A stretch of 64,000 nucleotides of DNA from Flavobacteriales bacterium (GTDB taxonomy: Bacteria > Bacteroidota > Bacteroidia > Flavobacteriales_F > PHOS-HE28), in the NCBI GenBank assembly GCA_030584065.1, contig CP129489.1:2337497-2401496 (forward strand), given 5' to 3'. The translations under genes were made by a program, and so were the position numbers. The notes under the pieces are model-generated. The model was given only the letters and a program-made list of their open reading frames with translations. It was not told the DNA's origin and did not search any database. Shown here one piece after another: positions 17,828-24,560 of the stretch (positions are counted from its first letter, which is position 1; every line of letters starts with the position of its first letter).

Positions 17828-18634
17828 TCAGTTGTCGCCGTCCAGCAGGCGTCCCAGCCCGCCGAGGATGCTCCCCTCCTCCTTGCCACGGCCACCGGCG
17901 CGCGGCGCGGCGGCGATTATGTTGTCCGCGAGCCTGCTGAAGGGCAGCGATTGGATCCACACGTGGCCGGGGCCGCGCAGCTGCGCGAAGAAGAGGCCCT
18001 CGCCGCCGAAGAGCGTGTTCTTGATGCCGCCCACGAACTGGATGTCGTAATCCACGGTCTGCGTCATGGCCACCAGGCAGCCGGTGTCCACGCGCAGGGT
18101 CTCGCCCGGGGCGAGCTCGCGCTGCACGGTGGTGCCGCCGGCGTGGATGTACACCTGGCCGTCGCCCTCGAGCTTCTGCATGATGAAGCCCTCGCCCCCG
18201 AAGAGTCCGGCGCCGAGCCGCTTCTGGAACTCGATGCCGATGCTCACCCCCTTGGCAGCGGCCAGGAAGCTATCCTTCTGGCACACGAGCTTGCCTTGGA
18301 AATCGCGCAGATCCAGCGGCATGATCTTGCCAGGATAGGCCGCCGCGAACCAGGCCGTACGGCGCACCTGGCTCTGGTTGGTGTAGGTGGTCATGAAGAG
18401 GCTCTCCCCGGTGAGCACGCGCTTGCCCGCGCTGAGCATCTTGCCCAGGAAGCCCTGCACCTGGCCGCGCCCATCGCCGAAGATGGTCTGCATGGCGATG
18501 CCCTCATCCATCATCATCATCGTGCCGGCCTCGGCGACAACGGTCTCACCGGGGTCGAGCGTGATCTCCACGCATTGCATGTCGTCACCGACGATGCGGT
18601 GATCGAGCTCATGGGCTTGGCGGTTCATGGTCAT
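17828..18634 (-). CDS. AIM24/TIGR00266-family protein
   Basis: A 268-residue soluble protein (start ATG at 18634, MTMNRQAHELDHRIVGDDMQ). The family pattern is clear: VEITLDPGETVVAEAGTMMM, FLGKMLSAGKRVLTGESLFM, GKIMPLDL, VCQKDSFLAA, GLFGGEGFIMQKLEGDGQVY, HAGGTT, VDTGCLVAMTQTVDY, LFGGEGLFFAQLRGPGHVWI, QSLPFSRLAD. AIM24/TIGR00266 proteins adopt a TRAP-like double beta-sandwich; their cellular role in bacteria is poorly known. It diverges from the 2-oxoacid dehydrogenase gene, each with its own -7 element in an 82-bp intergenic region. Confidence 0.9.
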   Translation of the reverse strand: MTMNRQAHELDHRIVGDDMQCVEITLDPGETVVAEAGTMMMMDEGIAMQTIFGDGRGQVQGFLGKMLSAGKRVLTGESLFMTTYTNQSQVRRTAWFAAAYPGKIMPLDLRDFQGKLVCQKDSFLAAAKGVSIGIEFQKRLGAGLFGGEGFIMQKLEGDGQVYIHAGGTTVQRELAPGETLRVDTGCLVAMTQTVDYDIQFVGGIKNTLFGGEGLFFAQLRGPGHVWIQSLPFSRLADNIIAAAPRAGGRGKEEGSILGGLGRLLDGDN

Positions 18635-18648
18635 CGGTATTCTGGGGG

Positions 18649-18656
18649 CAAAGCTA
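18649..18656 (-). promoter_or_regulatory. -7 promoter element of AIM24 gene
   Basis: TAGCTTTG on the minus strand, an exact TAnnTTTG match 14 nt upstream of the ATG at 18634. Confidence 0.55.
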
Positions 18657-18692
18657 TCCCGGGCGGCACCTGCCGCCCCGCCGCCCATCCCG

Positions 18693-18700
18693 TACTTTCG
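18693..18700 (+). promoter_or_regulatory. -7 promoter element of E1 dehydrogenase gene
   Basis: TACTTTCG, 16 nt upstream of the ATG at 18717; divergent from the element at 18649-18656. Confidence 0.55.
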
Positions 18701-18716
18701 CCGCTCACGCGCTGCC

Positions 18717-20831
18717 ATGGCATCCACCGCAACGAAGAAGGACCTGAGGAAGCCCGCCCCCCCCGACCAGGGCACGCTGCTCCGCGCCTGGGAGCTCCTG
18801 TGCACGGCCAAGGCCATGACCGAACTGTACGAGGAGCACTTCAAGCTCACCAGCAAGTACGTGCATGCCACCAGCCGCGGCCACGAGGCCATCCAGCTGG
18901 CGCTGGGCATGCAGCTGAAACCGCAGGACTTCGTCGCGCCCTACTACCGCGACGACAGTATCCTCCTGGGCATCGGCATGGAGCCCTATGAGCTGATGCT
19001 GCAGCTGCTGGCCAAGCGCGAAGACCCCTTCAGCGGCGGCCGCACCTACTACGGCCACCCCAGTTTGCGCCGCGAGGGCATGCCGCGCATCCCGCACCAG
19101 AGCAGCGCCACCGGCATGCAGGCCATCCCTACAACGGGCATCGCCATGGGCCTGTGGTACAAGGAGCAGGCGGGCATCGCGCACGACCTCAACGGCTCGA
19201 AGGACCAGGACGCGCCCGTCGTGGTGTGCTCGCTCGGCGATGCATCCGTGACCGAGGGCGAAGTGGCCGAGGCCTTCCAGATGGCGGTGCTGAAGAAGCT
19301 GCCCATCATCTACCTGGTACAGGACAACGAATGGGACATCAGCGCCAGCGCCGACGAGATCCGCGTGGGCGATGCGAGCGAGTACGCCAAGGGCTTCCCC
19401 GGCCTGGAGGTGCGCAAGGTGGACGGCGCCGATTTCATCGCGAGCTACAGCACCTTGAATGAGGTGATCGGCCTGGTGCGCAAGGAGCGCCGCCCCTTCC
19501 TCGTGCATGCCAAGGTGCCGCTGCTCAACCACCACACCAGCGGGGTGCGCATGGAGTTCTACCGCAGCGAAGAGAACCTGGCCGAGCATCGCAAGCGGGA
19601 CCCCTTCCCCCGCTTCTTCCAGCAATGCCTGGACAACCGGCTGCAGCTCGATGGCCTCAAGCAGATCGAGCGGAAGGCCATCGCCCGCGTGAAGGCCGAC
19701 TTCGAGCGCGCCCGTGCCGCCGATGATCCCGCGCCGGCCGACCTCACCACGCACATGTTCGCGCCCACGCCGATAACGGATGAGCAGGGCGAGCGCGCAC
19801 CCAAGGACCGCCAGCCCACCGTGATGGTGGACAGCGCGCTCTTCGCCATCCGCGAGCTCATGCAGGAGGATCCGCGCTGCCTGCTCTACGGGCAGGATGT
19901 GGGCGCGCGCCTCGGCGGCGTGTTCCGCGAAGCGGCCACGCTCGCGCGCGATTTCGGTGGTCACCGCGTATTCAACACGCCGATCCAGGAGGCCTTCATC
20001 ATCGGCAGCACCGTGGGCATGAGCGCCGCAGGGCTGAAGCCGATCGTGGAGGTGCAGTTCGCCGACTACATCTGGCCGGGGCTGAACCAGCTCTTCACCG
20101 AGGTGGCGCGCTCGTGCTACCTCACCGTGGGCAAGTGGCCCGTGAGCTGCATCCTGCGCGTGCCCATCGGCGCGTACGGCAGCGGCGGCCCCTACCACAG
20201 CAGCAGCGTGGAGAGCGTGCTCTGCAACATCAAGGGCATCAAGGTGGCCTACCCCAGCACCGGCGCCGACCTGAAAGGGCTGATGAAGGCCGCCTACCAC
20301 GACCCCAACCCCGTGGTGATGCTGGAGCACAAGGGCCTCTATTGGAGCAAGATCAAGGGCACCGAGGAGGCGAAGACCGTGGAGCCCAGCGCCGACTACA
20401 TCGTGCCCTTCGGCAAGGCGCGCCTGGTGCTGGAAGCCGAAGCCGATGCGGTCGCCAAGGGCGAAGCAGCGGTGATCGTCACCTACGGCATGGGCGTGTA
20501 TTGGGCGAAGGCAGCCGCAAAGGACTTCCCCGGCCGGGTCACCATCATCGACCTGCGCACCCTGGTGCCGGTGGATGAGGAGACGGTGATGAGCGCCGTG
20601 CGCGCGCATGGCCGATGCCTCGTCGTCACCGAGGAGCAGCTCACCAATTCCTTCGCGCAAGCCTTGGCATCGCGCATCGGTAATGCCTGCTTCGAGCAGC
20701 TCGATGCGCCGGTGCGCACGCTCGGCTCGGTGGACATGCCCGCGATCCCGCTGAACAGCACCTTGGAGGCCGCGATGATCCCGAGCGCGGAGAAGGTCGC
20801 AGCGGCGCTGAAGGAGCTCCTCGCCTACTGA
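18717..20831 (+). CDS. 2-oxoacid (branched-chain type) dehydrogenase E1, fused alpha and beta subunits
   Basis: A 704-residue protein. Residues ~20-360 form the E1 alpha part: HATSRGHEAIQLALGMQL, FSGGRTYYGHPS, and the thiamine-diphosphate motif in LGDASVTEGEVAEAFQ...QDNEWDIS. Residues ~385-704 form E1 beta: LLYGQDVGARLGGVF, NTPIQEAFIIGSTVGMSAAG, EVQFADYIWPGLNQLF, IDLRTLVPVDEETV. E1 decarboxylates 2-oxoacids and passes the acyl group to lipoyl-E2. The fusion in one chain is usual in Bacteroidota. E2/E3 are not adjacent. The precise substrate (branched-chain or pyruvate-like) cannot be fixed from sequence alone. The esterase gene follows after 2 bp. Confidence 0.9.
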   Translation: MASTATKKDLRKPAPPDQGTLLRAWELLCTAKAMTELYEEHFKLTSKYVHATSRGHEAIQLALGMQLKPQDFVAPYYRDDSILLGIGMEPYELMLQLLAKREDPFSGGRTYYGHPSLRREGMPRIPHQSSATGMQAIPTTGIAMGLWYKEQAGIAHDLNGSKDQDAPVVVCSLGDASVTEGEVAEAFQMAVLKKLPIIYLVQDNEWDISASADEIRVGDASEYAKGFPGLEVRKVDGADFIASYSTLNEVIGLVRKERRPFLVHAKVPLLNHHTSGVRMEFYRSEENLAEHRKRDPFPRFFQQCLDNRLQLDGLKQIERKAIARVKADFERARAADDPAPADLTTHMFAPTPITDEQGERAPKDRQPTVMVDSALFAIRELMQEDPRCLLYGQDVGARLGGVFREAATLARDFGGHRVFNTPIQEAFIIGSTVGMSAAGLKPIVEVQFADYIWPGLNQLFTEVARSCYLTVGKWPVSCILRVPIGAYGSGGPYHSSSVESVLCNIKGIKVAYPSTGADLKGLMKAAYHDPNPVVMLEHKGLYWSKIKGTEEAKTVEPSADYIVPFGKARLVLEAEADAVAKGEAAVIVTYGMGVYWAKAAAKDFPGRVTIIDLRTLVPVDEETVMSAVRAHGRCLVVTEEQLTNSFAQALASRIGNACFEQLDAPVRTLGSVDMPAIPLNSTLEAAMIPSAEKVAAALKELLAY

Positions 20832-20833
20832 CC

Positions 20834-21472
20834 GTGGAGGAGCGCTTCATCCGCGTGCAGCGCACGGCGCGCTACCATGTCCTCGGCACCTTGGAGGCAT
20901 CGCCTGAGATCTGGATCGTGATCCACGGCTACGGGCAGCTGGCGCGCTACTTCCTCAACAACTTCAAAGGGCTTGAAGAAGGCCGCTGCCTCATCGCGCC
21001 GGAAGGCTTGAGCCGCTTCTACCTCGATGCCCAGCACAGCCGCGTGGGCGCCACCTGGATGACCCGCGAGGACCGGCTGCACGAGATCGACGACCATGTG
21101 GCCTACCTCGATGCGCTGGTGGACGAGGTGCGGAAGCAGGCGATTCCTACCGCTTCGCTGAACGTCCTCGGCTTCTCCCAAGGGGTGGCCACGGCATCGC
21201 GCTGGATGACGCGCACCGACCATCGCATCGCGCGGCTGGTGCTGTGGGCGGGCTCATTGCCGTCCGAGCTGGATCGCGAGGCGCTGGCCCGATGGCGCGG
21301 CACAACCGTGGATGCCGTGCTCGGCGACGCGGACGAGTTCGCAAAGCCCGATCAGCTGGATGAGCAGGTGAGGAAGCTTCAAGGGGCTGGCCTGGACGTG
21401 AGGAAGCACCTCTTCCAAGGCGGCCATAAGCTGGATGCGGTGACGCTGGCCCGCGTGATCGAGGCGACGTGA
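20834..21472 (+). CDS. Alpha/beta-hydrolase, phospholipase/carboxylesterase-like
   Basis: A 212-residue protein starting at a GTG two bases after the E1 stop. IVIHGYGQLARYF supplies the oxyanion-hole HG region, LGFSQG (Ser115) the nucleophile elbow, GDADEF (Asp165/167) the acid and FQGGHKLD (His198) the base, in the usual order for a small serine hydrolase of the YpfH/carboxylesterase group. No signal peptide, so cytoplasmic. Tight spacing suggests co-transcription with the E1 dehydrogenase, perhaps hydrolysing an ester or thioester by-product, but that is inference. Confidence 0.82.
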   Translation: MEERFIRVQRTARYHVLGTLEASPEIWIVIHGYGQLARYFLNNFKGLEEGRCLIAPEGLSRFYLDAQHSRVGATWMTREDRLHEIDDHVAYLDALVDEVRKQAIPTASLNVLGFSQGVATASRWMTRTDHRIARLVLWAGSLPSELDREALARWRGTTVDAVLGDADEFAKPDQLDEQVRKLQGAGLDVRKHLFQGGHKLDAVTLARVIEAT

Positions 21473-23371
21473 TCAGAAGCTCGCCGGAGGCCTATTGTCC
21501 TTCCACGCCAGCAGCTCATCGAGCGAGCGCACCGCCACGCTGTGGTAATTGGCGCGGGCATTCGCATAGATGGCCTGCGCCATCACCCGGCCCTTCTCGG
21601 TCTTGATGAGCGCCGTGTAGAGGGGCATCAGGAACTTGCGGCGGCCCACATCGGTGAGGAAGGAGTCGAGCTTGGCGAAGGCGGGATCATAATCGTTGCG
21701 GATGCACTGCTCCAGCCACGCGGCCAGCACCTCCGCATTGCCGGTTCCCGTGAAGCCGAAGGCCTTGTCGAGCTCCGCCATGCGAGCTTCCTCCAGGCCC
21801 TCGGGCAGGTGCCGCACGAAATGCATCCACTGGAAGGTGACCCACCCCTGCGTGGCCAGCGCGGCTGCCGGCGTACCCGCCGCCCAACGCGCGAGTTCGG
21901 CATCCACCTTCACGAAGGCATCGCTCGCCGGCTCGATGGCCGTCTTCGGCAGGCCCGGTGCATCGATCCATTCGCCCAGGTCGAGGCGCACCCCCTCGGG
22001 CTCCAGCAGCTGCTCCTGCAGATAGGCCGTGAAGGCATCGGTGGTCATGGTCTTGAACGCATGCGCGTCGAAGTAGCCGCGCAGGAAGGCATCGAAGCGC
22101 TCGCGTCCCACACGCTCCTCGATCAGCTTCAGCAGGGCGAAGCCCTTCTCATAGGCTACATCGTTCATGCCATCATCCGGGTCGCGCCCCTCCAAGTGGA
22201 GCCGCAGGTGCGTATCCCCGGCGCGGCCCTTGGCCTCCAGGGAGGCAAGCGTCCCGCGGAGGTCCTGCCGCCCCAGGAGCTGGAGCATACGGGCGTACTC
22301 ATCGCCATAGACCGCCTCGCATATCCGGTTCTCGAAGTAGACCGTGAAGCCCTCGTTCAGCCAGAAGTCGTTCCAGGTGGCGTTGGTCACCAGGTTGCCG
22401 CTCCAGCTATGCGCCATCTCGTGCGCGATGAGCGCGGTCAACGACCGGTCGCCCGCGATGATGGTCGGCGTGGCGAAGGTGAGGCGCGGGTTCTCCATCC
22501 CTCCGAAGGGGAAGCTGGGAGGCAGCACGATCACATCGTAGCGGCCCCAACGATACGGGCCATAGAGCCCTTCGGCCACCTCGAGCATCCGCTCCATATC
22601 GGCGAACTCCCAGGCCGCCTTCTTCACGGTGCCGGGCTCGGCATAGACGCCGGTGCGCTCACCGATGCGCTCGAAGGCCAGGTCGCCCACGGCCAGTGCG
22701 ATCAGGTAGGCCGGAATGGGCTGTTCCATGCGGAACGAATAGGTCCCGTCGCCGCTCAGCGCCTGCGGGTTCTCCGCGCTCATCAGCGCCATGAGCCCCT
22801 GGGGCACCTTCACGCGGGCCGTGTAGGTGAAGCGGATCCCCGGGCTGTCCTGGATGGGGATCCAGGTGCGTGTGAGGATGGCCTGGCCCTGGGTGAAGAG
22901 GAATGGATGCTGCTTGCCCGAGGTCTGCTGCGGCTGCAGCCACTGCAGCGCCCGCGCGCCGGGGCCTGTCCGGTAGCGGATGCTCACCTGCCTGGTGCCC
23001 GGCTCCAGCGCCACCTCCAGCGGCCGGCCCAAGAAGGTGCTGTCACCGAGCGTGTAGGCGGCCGCCTTGCCGTCGTCGAGGAGGACCTCCTCGATCGTGA
23101 GCCCTTCCGTGTCGAACACGATGCGGGAGGCATCCTTCACCGCGATGTCGTACCGGGCGGTCCCGCTCACCCGTTGGACTTCCATGTCCACTGCGATATC
23201 CAGGTCGAGGTGCGTGATGCGCGCCTCCTGCGGACGAGCGTAGCTGTGGGGGTCCATGGGCTGTGAAGGTTCGGTCGCGTGCGCGGCATCATCCGGCTTC
23301 CGGTCCTCACCGGAGCAAGCGGCGAGCAGGGCGGCCAAGGCAAAGGCCGCCGAAAGGTGTGTCTTCTGCAT
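21473..23371 (-). CDS. M1-family aminopeptidase lipoprotein (LTA4-hydrolase type)
   Basis: A 632-residue protein starting at the ATG at 23371: MQKTHLSAAFALAALLAAC is a lipoprotein signal with Cys19. The catalytic core shows GGMEN (290-294), the zinc motif HEMAH (317-321) followed by SWSGN, and WLNEGF with zinc ligand Glu340, all in M1 order. The C-terminal helical domain (GWVTFQWMHFVRHLP, FLTDVGRRKFLMPLYTALIK) resembles leukotriene-A4-hydrolase-type M1 enzymes, which cleave N-terminal residues from peptides. The lipid anchor places it in the periplasm or outer membrane. It is convergent with the esterase gene, the two stops being adjacent. An exact -7 element precedes it. Confidence 0.92.
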   Translation of the reverse strand: MQKTHLSAAFALAALLAACSGEDRKPDDAAHATEPSQPMDPHSYARPQEARITHLDLDIAVDMEVQRVSGTARYDIAVKDASRIVFDTEGLTIEEVLLDDGKAAAYTLGDSTFLGRPLEVALEPGTRQVSIRYRTGPGARALQWLQPQQTSGKQHPFLFTQGQAILTRTWIPIQDSPGIRFTYTARVKVPQGLMALMSAENPQALSGDGTYSFRMEQPIPAYLIALAVGDLAFERIGERTGVYAEPGTVKKAAWEFADMERMLEVAEGLYGPYRWGRYDVIVLPPSFPFGGMENPRLTFATPTIIAGDRSLTALIAHEMAHSWSGNLVTNATWNDFWLNEGFTVYFENRICEAVYGDEYARMLQLLGRQDLRGTLASLEAKGRAGDTHLRLHLEGRDPDDGMNDVAYEKGFALLKLIEERVGRERFDAFLRGYFDAHAFKTMTTDAFTAYLQEQLLEPEGVRLDLGEWIDAPGLPKTAIEPASDAFVKVDAELARWAAGTPAAALATQGWVTFQWMHFVRHLPEGLEEARMAELDKAFGFTGTGNAEVLAAWLEQCIRNDYDPAFAKLDSFLTDVGRRKFLMPLYTALIKTEKGRVMAQAIYANARANYHSVAVRSLDELLAWKDNRPPASF

Positions 23372-23386
23372 TTCCGTGGAGGGCGC

Positions 23387-23394
23387 CAAATGTA
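23387..23394 (-). promoter_or_regulatory. -7 promoter element of M1 aminopeptidase
   Basis: TACATTTG on the minus strand, an exact TAnnTTTG match 15 nt upstream of the ATG at 23371. Confidence 0.55.
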
Positions 23395-23787
23395 GAGGCC
23401 GCGGCAGCCGCTGGCGGGGGCCATTTGACCAACCGTTGAATGCGCCCGATGAGCGCCCGGCAATGGCCCACGCCCTTGGGTTCCGATGCGATCCGCACCG
23501 CGATGGGCTCCGGGAAGACCCGATCACTGCAAGGCCTGAAGCCTTGGTCCGTGCGGCCCACCCATCGGCTTGCACGGCGCGCTGGCGCATGAATCGGCAC
23601 CCCTCCATGGGCAAGTCCTGCCGGGGAAGCCGCCGCTTTACTACATTCGCAGCCCCTGAATGGGGACCAACCTGCTCAAAAGCGCGCCCCGAGCGCCTTG
23701 GCGAGCCGGATGGCCAACGGGCCTAACGCAGCCCGGCAGCCGACGCCTACCAAGGGCGGTGGCCGCGATATGCGGGACAAGGCACTT

Positions 23788-23861
23788 CGGGGTGTAGCGC
23801 AGCCCGGTAGCGCACTTGCATGGGGTGCAAGTGGTCGCTGGTTCGAATCCAGTCACCCCGA
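23788..23861 (+). tRNA. tRNA-Pro (GGG)
   Basis: A 74-nt cloverleaf: acceptor CGGGGTG/CACCCCG, D arm GCGC/GCGC, anticodon stem CTTGC/GCAAG with loop ATGGGGT (anticodon GGG, G37 as in proline tRNAs), T arm GCTGG-TTCGAAT-CCAGT, discriminator A. CCA is not encoded. A TACATTCG at 23642-23649 is a possible upstream -7 element, 138 nt away. Confidence 0.93.
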
Positions 23862-24170
23862 CCGGTGAACGAAGCCCGCAACGCCAGTTGCGGGTTTCTT
23901 CGTTCCGTACCACGGCGTGCTTGCACAAGCGGTCGCACGGAACGAAGGAACCAAGCGGCACGAAGGGCCGCCCGCTTCGGTTGCCGTGGCCTCCCCCTCT
24001 TGGAAAGACCGACCGAAGGGAGGTCAATCCAGTCACCCCGACCGGTGAACGAAGCCCGCAACGCCAGTTGCGGGTTTCTTCGTTCCTTACCACGGCGTGC
24101 TTGCACAAGCGGTGGCACGGAACGAAGGAACCAAGCGGCACGAAGGGCCGCCCGCTTCGGTTGCCGTGGC
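23846..24170. repeat. Tandem duplication of tRNA-Pro 3' end plus terminator
   Basis: 145 bp at 23846-23990 recurs at 24026-24170 with two mismatches (offset exactly 180 bp; 35-bp spacer). The repeat begins with the last 16 nt of the tRNA (AATCCAGTCACCCCGA) and continues through the terminator hairpin and a second inverted repeat (TTCGTTCCGT / ACGGAACGAA at 23899-23908 and 23936-23945). Confidence 0.9.
23867..23905 (+). terminator. Hairpin terminator after tRNA-Pro
   Basis: GAACGAA-G-CCCGCAAC-GCCA-GTTGCGGG-TTTC-TTCGTTC: an 8-bp GC stem extended by a 7-bp outer stem, with T's on the 3' side. A duplicate copy sits at 24047-24085. Confidence 0.7.
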
Positions 24171-24278
24171 ACCCCCCTCGGTGGGAATCGACCGGTCCAT
24201 CGCCTGTGCGGTCCATGCCGTACACTGCACGCTTCTCCGGAGTCCGTGCAGACTTCGCCGCAGGCGGGCGAATCCGCC

Positions 24279-24377
24279 TCACATGAACGGAGTGGCCAGG
24301 GCCAGCGCTGCAACCGCCAGGTACACGGCGAGGGTGACCCAGGCGTAACCGTCCCTGATGGTGCTGGTGCGTGGCAT
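24279..24377 (-). CDS. Possible small single-pass membrane peptide
   Basis: A 32-codon ORF, MPRTSTIRDGYAWVTLAVYL followed by AVAALALATPFM. A basic N-terminus and one strongly hydrophobic segment (residues ~12-31) make a plausible small membrane protein. A CACTTTCG (one base from the local -7 motif) and a CCTCCG lie just upstream on the minus strand. Without conservation data this could equally be chance in GC-rich DNA. Confidence 0.35.
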   Translation of the reverse strand: MPRTSTIRDGYAWVTLAVYLAVAALALATPFM

Positions 24378-24537
24378 GGCGGAGGTTCTACTGGAGCGAA
24401 AGTGCGACCGGCCACGTTCCCCGAGCGTTTCGAGCAGGTCAAATCGGCACGGCTTGCGAACATCGCGCTGTGCGTTGCTGTTGTTACGAGCGGCCGACCG
24501 GAGGTACCGACGGGACAGATTCCGTTGCACCCCTGGA

Positions 24538-24545
24538 TACTTTTG
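24538..24545 (+). promoter_or_regulatory. -7 promoter element of TonB receptor operon
   Basis: TACTTTTG, an exact TAnnTTTG match, 15 nt upstream of the ATG at 24561. Confidence 0.6.
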
Positions 24546-24560
24546 GCGCCCCGTAAACGC

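Larger units (their letters stand above)
24171..24560. other. Intergenic region before TonB receptor
   Basis: 390 bp with no long gene. It holds a possible 32-codon minus-strand ORF (24279-24377) and the -7 element at 24538-24545. An open frame of the TonB receptor extends upstream through here and the tRNA, but has no start context or homology. Confidence 0.5.

Noticed and set aside
18705..20660. 651-codon open frame opposite the E1 dehydrogenase
   Set aside because: Antisense shadow; the plus-strand frame has complete catalytic motifs.
21542..23266. 574-codon open frame opposite the M1 aminopeptidase
   Set aside because: Antisense shadow in high-GC DNA; no signal, domain or promoter.
23660..23797. 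Small ORF after TACATTCG at 23642 (MGTNLLKSAPR...)
   Set aside because: Basic, Pro/Arg-rich, runs into the tRNA-Pro gene, no recognisable domain; the motif more likely serves the tRNA transcript.
23788..24170. Proof of an integrative element at tRNA-Pro
   Set aside because: Only 180 bp separate the repeats, no integrase gene is present and identity continues well past the tRNA; kept only as an open question.
23820..24560. N-terminal extension of the TonB receptor frame across the tRNA and repeats
   Set aside because: The signal peptide starts at 24561 and the upstream frame runs through a tRNA gene.
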